64,000 nucleotides of DNA from Xestospongia bergquistia (Eukaryota > Porifera > Demospongiae > Haplosclerida > Petrosiidae). The DNA lies in contig OZ014411.1 in assembly GCA_963965975.1 (NCBI GenBank), forward strand, positions 7,363,001 to 7,427,000, written 5' to 3'. Of this stretch, positions 48,801 through 59,700 are shown piece by piece. The first letter of the stretch is position 1. The number at the start of each line of letters is the position of its first letter. A program made the position numbers and the translations under genes. The notes beneath the pieces were generated by a model. The model had not been told where the DNA came from, did not search any database, and was given only the letters and a program-made list of their open reading frames with translations.

Positions 48801-50637
48801 AGTATGTAGGGATGGTAACAGAAACAAATAGTCACCATATTTAATCTATACATTATGATACTTTCAAATGACACCATAATAGAGTTATTAGGCTTATCTG
48901 AGCATGTAATTGCCATTCTTGAGTATTTTCCCAACTATTGAGATGTATAATTTTATAATGAAATGTTTCTAAAGAGAAAAACTGGAAAGGAATGTATAAG
49001 TATACATTATATAGTACAATGTCAATATAAACACTATATACTCTTTTACTGCCAAATATAGAAAGAAGACTGAATAATTATATAAAAAGCTCATCATCTC
49101 ATACTGACTAGCTACTAATGTAGGAAATTTAATATGAATTTATATGATCATTCCTACCTTGTTTCTTTTCTTCTTGGCATTGTCATCCCGACATTTTACT
49201 CTTTCATTTTTTCAATATCTTTTTATTACTAGTGTGCATACACTTTACATTTATTGTATATTTTCTTGGTTTTGATTATCACTAATACATTTAACTTTAA
49301 AATGCCCTCAAATGTTATATGTCATATATTTCACATTACTTGTAAATAAATTAAAAGAACTTCAGGCAAGTTACTACTGTCTATATAGCTACAATCCAAT
49401 AACTAAAACATATAAATTCAAAAAATATGAATTCAATCTATGCATAGTGTTAAACCAGTTACTTTAGATGCTCTATGCACATTATTCCAACAATACATTT
49501 AAAATCATTTAAAAAAATTAAAGACCATGATATGTAATGGGTCAAAAGAAGAAAATTATTTCTTACTTTTTTAGGGGGAGATTTATTAAGTTATTTGAAG
49601 AGAAACAGGAATACTTTAGTAATACTATCTGATGAAGAAGATGTAAATATTATAATAAAATGAACACATTGTGACTTTAATTCTTCCAACAATTTAGAAA
49701 GAAAAAATTGAGATTCAACTACTGTCAATGTGTCTACAAATAGCTAAAGGTATGAAATATATAGCTGAACAGAACCTTGTACACAGAGATTTAGCAGCAA
49801 GAAATTGTATGTAAGTTAATTCTTGCAATCAATGATCATCTTTATTTATAATGTTGCTAAAATGCATCAACATATAAATTATTAATGAACAGATCACCAT
49901 TCAACAATATTTGCTTAGTAATCTGTCTTGTCTTTTTAAATGTTCTTGATATAGGATTGATTATCAAGGTATTATTAAGGTTTCAGACTTTGGACTTTCT
50001 AAAAGTTTGTATGAAAAGATGTACTTCAGACTGGATAAAAATGATGGGGTTAAACTGCCTATCAAATGGATGGCAATTGAGAGCATTGATAATGGAATAT
50101 TTTCAGAAAAGACTGATGTGGTAAACTAATTTTTAAAATGTATCACTTACATAATAAACATAATTTCTGGTATATTATTTAGTGGTCTTATGGAGTCACA
50201 TGTTGGGAAATATTTAGTAGTGGTAAGGTTCCATATGGAGGGTTTACTCCAATGAGTTTGCTTAAAATGTTACAAGAAGGGTATCGTATGGATAAACCAA
50301 ATAATGCAGCTTGCTCACAAAAAATGCACGTTAACACTTACTCTACAATGATTTATGATTTGCTTGTTGATCCTCTCTCTAAATATAGGTATGAATCAGT
50401 AATATTACACTGTTGGAGTAGTTCACCAGATGAGAGACCTACTTTCTCAGAGTTGGTAGTTATTATTGAAAACATGTTAACATCAATGGCTAACTATATT
50501 GACTTCAATCAGTTCACATTAGCAGTAGAAGAACAGAAAGGTTAATTCATATTTATACATAATTTGTTTGTTATTGCAATATTTTATTTTTTCACATTAT
50601 AGAAATAGTGAGCACCACCAAATCATCTGAGCTGTGA
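39874..50637 (+). CDS. RTK3: paralogue with an exonised kinase intron
   Basis: Exons: 39874-39937, 41653-41823, 42497-42655, 43198-43331, 43632-43928, 44175-44415, 44478-44702, 44802-44886, 45002-45093, 45197-45361, 46261-46452, 46733-46894, 47668-47955, 48119-48223, 48274-48354, 48528-48671, 49575-49642, 49698-49810, 49955-50120, 50183-50540 and 50603-50637; 1,114 residues. The layout is as in RTK1. The ectodomain is more diverged ([14 protein letters not shown] in NIDO, with an extra Cys) and the Thr-rich stalk is longer ([17 protein letters not shown]). Kinase motifs are intact ([21 protein letters not shown]). Exons 20 and 21 of the other copies are fused: the intron has shortened, lost its donor and reads in frame as about 21 residues ([20 protein letters not shown]) just before the YESVILHCW helix. 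Normal splicing there would shift the frame to a stop. Retaining the last intron ends the protein at TAA 50543-50545. Confidence 0.88.
40797..41547 (+). repeat. 377-bp tandem duplication in RTK3 intron 1
   Basis: Two adjacent units, 40797-41172 and 41174-41547, differ at only a few positions. Both start GTGAGATTTTCATTTTTTTT and end near TGTGTATCCACATATTG. The low divergence means a recent event. Just before the first unit lies an inverted repeat (AGTTTCTATATA ... TATATAGAAACT). No coding signal is present in the unit. Confidence 0.9.
45885..45915. repeat. Perfect 31-bp palindrome in RTK3 intron 10
   Basis: AGCAAAGTTATAACC and GGTTATAACTTTGCT are exact reverse complements around one central A. 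Other copies have only the left part (GAAGCAAAGTGAA...), so the palindrome arose in this copy, probably by template switching during replication. Confidence 0.85.
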
Positions 50638-51953
50638 AAAGAAAACTCAAATATTGTAATTTTCATTGATTATTAAACTTATACTTTATACATGACTTTT
50701 AATTGGAATGATTTATTAATATACAATCAGTAAAAGTCATTATACTATATAGGCTATAGCACATTGGTCACAATTGTAAAAGAATAGAACTGGAGGAAGT
50801 AGGATTTAACATGCAATAACATCAAAATGCTAATTTAGAATGTATTTGATAAGATCATTAGCTACTTATTTTCATGAAAAGTCTTAGGTTTATAGGTTGT
50901 CCTAAAAGTAAATTTGTTTCCTCTCATACTCAACACACAATTTAATAAAATACAAATGTAGTTTTACAATTAGTCTTGATATAGCAACAGTGTAATTAGC
51001 TGTAGTACAAAATTCAGTTTTAATATTATTTGGTGTTATGTGTATATGTTAGCTATATTCATTTCACATTTGTATGAACAGCCAAAACATGTTTTGCTAT
51101 CCTTTTGTGATAATACAATAGTTTACAATTATATACTAAATATTAAACAATAGAACTATGATGTTACAGAAGTGATATATAATTTATTACAACTTGCAGA
51201 TAGAGTGGTAATTCTTATTTTGATGAAAATCCACTGAAATTAAGTTACAGCATATATATATATATATATATATATAGATATATATATATTTATAATATGT
51301 ATGTATGCATGTATGCACATATGTATGTATTTATGTAAGCGTGTATATTTGTGTGTGCATGTGTGCTGGACTAAATTAACCATATTTTTATTTAGGCATG
51401 TCCTAGAGTGCATGATACAAAAGATATCTAGTTATGAATAAGTGTTTGTAGTTTGATTATTAAGATGTGTGTTGTAATAACTACATATATGTAAAACATA
51501 TAGTGAGTTTTATACAACATCTTTAGTGAACAACTCATGTGAAATAACAACCTTTGATCTTTTAGAGCTCATTAGTCATTGCATGTCTGCTGAATTTTTC
51601 ATCTATATACTTGTATCTATTTCTAAATTATCATTGCTTAACATCTATTTTATTTTTCTTTCAATCATGTATTATAGCTAAATTTTCATTTAAATTTGTG
51701 TATTATAGTCAAAGAAAGATTACTTAAGACAGATGAGTTTATGTAGTTTACTATTTGCAGTTTGAATATGCTGTTGACTTAAACTATGCTCAGCTCATGT
51801 ACAGTTAGGCAATATATGCTTTGAAATATTGACACTTCTCTGGAGGTAGATGCAAGAGAACCAGTTTTGTTGAATACACAGAGATGATAGAATGATATAA
51901 ATTTTAATGTAATTTAACTTTTCTTTTACTTAGTTTTATAAGGCAACTACTGG

Positions 51954-51992
<39 letters not shown>

Positions 51993-53268
51993 ACAATTCG
52001 ATACCAGTGGACATTATATTATGTGAGAATGTGTAAAAAAATAAATTTAATGTTATTGCACTCTCATGACATTACCTACAGACTGAAAGGTGAGTATATG
52101 TTGTGATACTTTTAAATGTGCTATGCATTAACACGCAATTCTTGCTGAGCCTGCATGGTGTTCAGTTGACGTTTGAATTAACCATCAGGTTATAGACACC
52201 TGCTCAGTTATTGTAACAGTAACAAACCTTAATTTCATTAGACAATGTTGGTGCACACTTTAATGCATAGTTTGAAAAAGTGGAGCTTTCTAAGTTTTCC
52301 TTCCACTGCATAAAATATTGCAGTACCTTTGATGCTTCATAGCAGACAACATCCATTAAGCTGTGTGGATAGACATTGAATGTCACAAATGTGACAGTTG
52401 AGTAAATAGTTTCATGAAGTAATCATAGATAGTGTATAGTCCTTTCCTGATGCATAACTTCATTTAATTTATAAAACAGCAAGAATTGGTTTAGTTGTGT
52501 GACTGTAACTGCACTAACTGTAATCACTTATAATTGTAGTAGCAATATCTTATGGAGGATATTATTGATAGTAAACATACAGAACTATTATTGATGCAGA
52601 ACCATTTAGTGTGATCATGTTTAGAATGAAATATACAAGGAATGCCTTTCCATTATTCTTACCTATCCACGCGAATGCTTGGTTTAATAATAATAAGTCA
52701 CGCATTCGCTCAAGCGTCCAAGCACAAGCGAAGAAGAGGTGAAATATTTTGCCTAACTTTCTCCGGCTAATAACATGTAAGGAATACGGCGAAACAAATC
52801 ATGTAGGTAGCCAGATTTCCTTCAAATTCATTGTTATATTGAAGAAAACATGAAATAAAATGTTAACAAAAGTCTTGGAAAGAACTTGTTCTCTATCTCT
52901 AAATTGCTTAATCTTATACAAAGTTATTTCTTGAGTTATGTAAAAATCTTAATAAGCTGCTGTTATTCTCATTTTGGCTCTTTTGAATGCATACACCTGC
53001 AAGTGATCATAGAACAGGTTACTAGAATTATTTGTCAAATTTGACTATGGCCACAACATGTTAGAATGATACAAGCAGTCTTTAATTAATTAATAACCTG
53101 AGTAACGTATACTAGCATTGATAAGAGTAATTCCTAGGTTAAAGTAATACAGTTAAGATGCTACAGAAAAAAACAGTAAAAGGAATTATAATCTTTGTAT
53201 AGACAGTTATGACAGTGTGCTTTTGTAAGAGTACATACATCATTAATAAAATATTATATCACTAAAGT
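50638..53268. other. RTK3-RTK4 intergenic region, first part
   Basis: Non-coding. It contains a (TA)n tract at 51251-51289 followed by ATGT-rich repeats, and a (TA)n(TG)n tract at 51953-51990. About 51690-51920 matches the RTK2 downstream region (35640-35830). About 51921-53235 is extra compared with that region, so it was inserted here or lost there. Within it the 60-codon minus-strand frame at 52204-52386 shows no known motif. Confidence 0.5.
51953..51990. repeat. (TA)n(TG)n microsatellite
   Basis: Compound dinucleotide repeat a little inside the 1.3 kb that is missing after RTK2. Confidence 0.85.
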
Positions 53269-53347
53269 GCTTCACCAGATGAGCAGACATAAATGATAAT
53301 GGCTAACTATAGCTAATTCAATCAGTCTTTATCATTAGCAGAAGATG
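53269..53347 (+). pseudogene. Relic of RTK kinase exon 21 (after RTK3)
   Basis: Counterpart of 35862-35941: TTCACCAGATGAGC, AATGGCTAACTATAG, TTCAATCAGTC and ATTAGCAGAAGATG in the order of kinase exon 21. It keeps TTCAATCAGT and ATTAGCAG better than the RTK2-side copy. It was already degraded before the two downstream regions separated. Confidence 0.6.
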
Positions 53348-53460
53348 TCATAAAGACATTAGTAACAAGGATAACAAGCTTTGTTATAAGTAAATCAATA
53401 TAATATAATATATTGTCATCATGTAAGAATATTAATAATATTTACTATTTGGAAATATAT

Positions 53461-53715
53461 GTGACCATAAATACGAAAATGGTACCTAACGCGCAAGTGA
53501 ATTTAGCTTGTGTAGAAACGGTTGCTACGCGTCCATCTTGAACAAAAAGTCAATATTATTTGGTATTCTTGAAGGTCAATCATTGTTCTCATTACATAAT
53601 GAATTTTAATAACTTCCTGTTTAAGATGGCTGCATAGCAACAATTTATACGCAAGCGTTCACTCAAAATTTGTTTGTACGTTAGGTACCATTTTCGTATT
53701 TAAAATTATGGTCAC
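53461..53715. mobile_element. 255-bp inverted-repeat miniature element (MITE)
   Basis: The left end GTGACCATAAATACGAAA then ATGGTACCTAACG is mirrored by CGTTAGGTACCAT and TTTCGTATTTAAAATTATGGTCAC on the right, so the terminal inverted repeats are about 31-35 bp. The matching site after RTK2 (about 36046-36064, GGAAATATATATACTAGAGA) is empty, which fixes the insertion boundaries. Flanking ATATAT on both sides is consistent with a short AT target duplication. No coding capacity. Confidence 0.88.
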
Positions 53716-54483
53716 ATATATAGAGAGAAAAGTAATTCCTATTCCTCCACTCATATTTTACACTGATTTACTGCTCCTAACTGTAAATATATATAAAAGT
53801 TACTACAAATGCATAATATTTTGATTGATTTAATATGCCATTATTGTCAACAGATATGCATAAATTATATTTGATTAAATAATAAATGAGTGAAGTTTTT
53901 GACAATGTGATGAAATATTGAATATAGCGGTCAATTGAACGTTGTCACATTCTATGTATGTAATGCTTGAGTTTGTCATTATGAAATTCACCAAATTCTT
54001 GGTTGCATATTGTCTACTCAATATAATGATGTAACTAAAACAATAACAAGCTAATGGCATCAGTGATAGCTACATACACATATCAAGTTACTTAAGGTGG
54101 GATTGATTTTAAAGAGGTGTCATCTACTATGAAGAGGTATCATATTTTGACCATTAATGGTATCGCAGGAAATAACACATGTTAATAATATGCAATGTGA
54201 TAGAGTTCAATGCTTTATTAAGAGATTACTTACCACAAGTGATAGCATCACACTTTAGAATTTCAGAAAGTGCTTAATTTAATTGCAAAACATTGAAATT
54301 AAGTAACATCATATATATATATATGTGTGTGTGTGTGTATTGGATGTCTTAAATGACATTACAGGAACTAAGACCTGACAACAGTATTGCCTACTCCAGG
54401 TTCACCTACTCAAATTTAATTACAATAGTACAGGTTTGCCTACAGATATCGTAATTCTAATTCTGACAACAACATGACTTGTT
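53716..54483. other. RTK3-RTK4 intergenic region, last part
   Basis: It matches the RTK2 downstream region until about 54016 and then becomes unique. It contains a (TA)n(TG)n tract at 54310-54340. No coding signal. Confidence 0.5.
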
Positions 54484-54902
54484 GTCATGTGATGCATATA
54501 TGTTACATTCTTTCAAAATTTTAATATTAATTTCAATTTACCACCTCAGATATATATCATCTATGTATAATTAATATATATATTATATATAACTAATAGG
54601 CTCAGCAATGTCTTTGGATTTTAAGTCTATTTATGTAATATAGAGGTCAGTTATATTACTTTTGTATGTTACATATAGAATAAGACTGAGAATGACTCAT
54701 TCTTTATGTGTAACAAGTCACTACAGAAACAAATATATAATACTGTATGACATTGCCATTTTTAAGAAACAGAAGAGAATTAAGTTAAGATAATGTAAGT
54801 GATACTATATATACAGGATGTCGAGTCATAATTAACTTCCGTCATTAAAATTCTAGTTTAGGCTATTTTCGTGCGACTAGCTAAAGTAGTTGATATAATA
54901 AT
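54484..54902 (+). promoter_or_regulatory. Upstream block of RTK4
   Basis: A diverged version of the RTK1/RTK2 upstream block: GTCATGTGAT (54484-54493) in place of GTCACGTGAC, then ATATGTTACATTC, AATTTCAATTTACCA, GATGTCGAGT and TTTAGGCTATTTT in the same order up to the ATG. Persistence of these words in the most diverged copy supports a regulatory role. Confidence 0.45.
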
Positions 54903-56695
54903 ATGAAGACATCTCTGTGGACTGTTCTTATTTCAATACTTTTATCACAACTTACAAAGAGTGAAGGTAATTACTGTGTACAGGCCATTGTTTATTTCAG
55001 TGTTGTTAATATTAATGTTATATTAATGTAATATTTAAATTAAATTTTATTCATGAACTACGCTATGATATGGTAGATTGCTATTAACTGAAGTGTTCTC
55101 ATTTCTTGTTCATCCTTGTAGCTCAATGTACTGATGGTACAATAGATATTATTAATCAAGTTAGTCCTAGTGTCAAAGACAATGGACAACTCTTTATTTG
55201 TTCAAATGACACATGGTTTCCTCTTTGTTCTACTGGCTTTGATAATGATGCAGCACAAGCAGCATGTCGTCAACTTGGATTTGTAGATGGAAGTAAGTTA
55301 TAATATTACTGGTTATGTAATATTATAGTTATATAGTCTCTTATGGTTTAAATGATTTATTTGTTAATGGTATGAACAATCAATGCTCATTACAATTATA
55401 AATTGAAGCTTTGATTATCCAATTTTTTTCTGATATTAAGTAACCAACAATATTTTGAAAGTTAAAAGCATGGTTTTAGAAAAATTGGCAAATATCTAAA
55501 TGGGACTAAACTAGGCATGTATTAATTTTATTATGCCGGTGTTCATATGTTAATAGTATGGCTTCCCAACAAATTTATTAAATGCCATATAATGGAGGTA
55601 TAGCCAAACAGTTTCTTTTATTACATAGTCACCTCCAACTTTTAAGTGTTACAGGAAAGGAGTCAAGTAACACAGCTCTTATTGCATGTATTTAAAAAAA
55701 TTATATGTTTGCACAAATTTGTTAAACACAAGTTCGTTAACATAAAATACAAATTGTCTAAATCAATTCCATTAGCTTGGTTATATTCTACTTCTTTATT
55801 ACTAAAAAATCATAGTTGACAATATTACTATACCTTCAACCTATATTGCCTTCTCAGTCCATATTTAACTATTGGCACATTGGCATACTACTTTATGCTT
55901 AATATGTTATAATGCTCTTCCTTTTAAACAACATTATTTTTACAGAGTTACAATCAGCCACTAATCAGCAAATTAATACCATTTTCATTGACATTGTCTT
56001 CTTTTGTAATGGCTATGAAGATCATCTCACTAATGGAGGATGTACTAATACAACTGTTCGTACATGTCCATCAGGACAAGGAGCACAACTGTACTGTTAT
56101 AATGGTAAGAACTATGAGCACTGATGCATAACTCAATTTGCTGATAATATTGTACTTAATTTTTTTGATTAACGAGTAAATCTGTTCATGCTTTTTCATT
56201 ACGCATGCCAGGCGGTCTATAAGTGTTTGGGGTCACATGGGCCCCAATTTATTGATATATATATATTACATGTCCACTTACACAATTTAAACGTATAGTT
56301 ATATATGACTTTTAAGAGCAATGAATTAAATTAAACAGCATCAGTTAACTGTCAACACATATAGCACTATGTATACCAGGATAGGTGTGATTAATAAAGC
56401 ACTCACTAACTTACTTCCATCATATTGCCGGCATTTCATAGCTATAGTCTTCCACAAATACTGCTATTAATTATGTAATGTTTGTTAGTCAGTGTTTAAT
56501 TGCAAGGTCAACATCTTTCAAATCGATTACACAGTGATTTTTCAATTATTCTCTTGATATTAATATGAATTTGATAATTAAGAATCTCTGTATACATCTA
56601 TTTTACACCCTATATACTTTATATTCCATATACAGCATTTGAATTTAAATATATAAAAAATATGAGTGTCACTTGCCTATTCATTTATGGTCGTT

Positions 56696-56748
<53 letters not shown>

Positions 56749-59700
56749 CATATCCTTTTATAGGTGTTCTCTCATTTCTATCTAATGATTTTCCTGGACC
56801 AAAAAAGCTATTTGAAATTAGCATTGGGTCTAGAAATGCTCTATTCAATCTTACTGTGAACATACCACTTGGGACTGGTACAGCAATGATTGGACATGTA
56901 AAACAACATAAAAGACTTATCATTTTACTACAAATATAAAGCATTTAATATAAAATACTCATTGTATTTTAAAATTAGTTATCTTACAAGGCATGATTTG
57001 TCAAAATAATACCACATAACAATCTTTCACACTAGAAAAAGTACATCGATGTAGAAACAATATGCTAAAAACATCATGAATCTTTAATATGCAATATTAC
57101 ATTATTAATACATATTTGCTATGCTGTCTAAGAAATGATGTGAGATGATAATTGACAAATGTTTTGTTTGTATTTCAGTTCTATGATATTGGAATGATTT
57201 CCTTTGGTCCTAATATTGTTGATGATTCATCATCTGTCAGATTGGATGCTAACATGACCTATGACATTGTGTTACCATTCTTGCATAAGCCCACCATTAA
57301 CAGACGACTAAATGGAGAGTTCAAAGGAGAGCTACACTTGAGAGCTAATCAAAACTTACAATCACCTCTGTTTACAGTAGTTGACAGATATGTTCAAACA
57401 AATGGTGGTAATGATGGAGTTAACTTTACTGGTGAAGTACTGTTCTTTGTGGAATGGAAGCAAGAAGATAATAATGAAGTTTGTACATAATTATATGTAA
57501 TAAAATTTACATGCATGTGTATAATTTTTTAATTGAATTAAACAAATGATATAACTAACATTTTACTTTACTTTTAGGAAATAGAATTTCAAGCTATTAT
57601 TATCAGTGACTACACAAAGACATTCACAATCTTTATATATGAGTGTGATCCTATGCTAAGACCAGTTACTGCTACCATTGGATATGGTATAGCTAACTTT
57701 AGTTCTGAGACATTTCGGTATTCAGAGACACCATTCACTCAACTAATGGCCTGTATTAATACTCAAGTTAATGTAGGATATTATAATTTGATGTACAGCC
57801 TGACTAAAAGAGTTCCAGGTACTCCCAACTTATATATATATTGTATACAACTTATATGTTCTTTTAAATGACTCTGTAGTAGACAATATAAAGAAGAGAA
57901 GCACTATAAAAATAGTAAAGAGACAAATAGGACCATGTGCTAGTGCTAACCTAACATTATCAAGCTGTTGTAAACCTTTCCAAGACCCCACTAGTTCATG
58001 TCGTGTTACTGATAATAATGGTGATAGTTGTTACTGTGACTCACTGTGTTTTGAAAGAAATGACTGTTGTAATGATGCTCCAGTTCAAGCTCCTTGTGTT
58101 CCATGTAATTAATATACTGACATATGTAGTTAGAATTACACTTAGTATTATCATCAGTTACATGAGCTATTTATTCTTTAATATCTTACAGTGTGTACAA
58201 GTGGCACAGTTAATCAAGCTGCTTATACTTATTATCCTCAAGGACCAGTTAGTATATGTCAAGATGGACTACCAAGGTAACATTTACTTCAAATAACAAC
58301 TGTATATATCTAACTAAGATTGATATCACAATACATCATTCAATAATTTAGTCCATATCAAAACATTAACAATGCACTTTATACTTGTACTTACTTAACA
58401 GGTTTATATGGCAACCAGGTTTTAATTTTTCATTAATAAGTAAAGCTGTAGTTTGTCAACAAATAGTTGATCAGATTATAACAACTGAATGGGGTAAGTT
58501 AAATAAAATGATTAATAGAAAGATTGTACAATGCTTATAACATCCAAAATCATTTACCATCAGTGTTGTTATCTTCTAATTGTAGATAAAGTGAAACTAA
58601 GAAATCGGACACAGCCTTCTTTTTTAGTGGATCGTAGTAACATAAATTGTATTGGAATTGAAAGGACAGTACAGAATTGTTCACATGCCACGTTAAAGTC
58701 TCACACCCTTTTAAATCCAGTCGACCCACTTGCTATTGTTGATTGCAGAGGTTAGTAACATTGCAATGACTTCATGTCATTATCTATTGTTAATACTTAT
58801 CAAAGCAAATGGAATTTTTTTACTGATCGATTTTTTTTACTTATCTAAAATAAAAGACTCTGTACATGTAACTAGATTGAGATAATTCTGTCCAATTAAT
58901 CTTTCATTGTCCTAATATGATATTCTTTTCCATATATATGTGGTGAAAACTGCATGCATTTGTTGGCAAAATAGGATTTGTCCATAAGATATAGTGTTAA
59001 GACAAATAACTACTTTCAGAGTCTGAGTTGTGAACTAAGGATATTGATTTTAAAAGGTGTTGGTTTGGATACTTAAAGAAATCTTATATTTTTTTAAAAA
59101 ATACATCTAGTTAGGATTGAGTCTAATTTTCAAACGTTAGCCATTTAATAATAGACGCTACTGCGGAAATCTTTGGCAGCTGTTCCTGAAATCTTTGCAG
59201 TTGCTGCAGAAATCTCTGGCAACCCTTACATTTCTATGATGCAAACGTGCTTCTTGAATGAGCACTACTTTTGGCATTTTTTACTATGACAGCTGATAGC
59301 TAAATAATCAAAGCAAAGTTTCCAGTGATGTGTAATGACAGCAAATTGATCAAAAAAGACATGTCAACATGATAGCACCAGGGCCACTAAGCTTTTTGCC
59401 CTGTGCCTCACAATAATAGGACTCCAGACTGTAACTCATCACAGGATATGGAAGTTGTTAAGGCCAATCATATGTAAATTGTCACATTTTGATTGTTTAT
59501 GTTTTTCTAAGTCTCACTTTTTAATTTATAATATATCAACTGAAAGTACTAGTCTAGAGCTGTTGAAACTATTCCAATCACTAATAGTGGGCCCAAATTT
59601 TTTATTGCTGCCTTCAGCTCCATGAAACATAGATGCTGTCACAAAAGCATTAATAGAGCTTAAATATTTTAGTGAACTTTTTAGTGGCTTTTGCCCTTTT

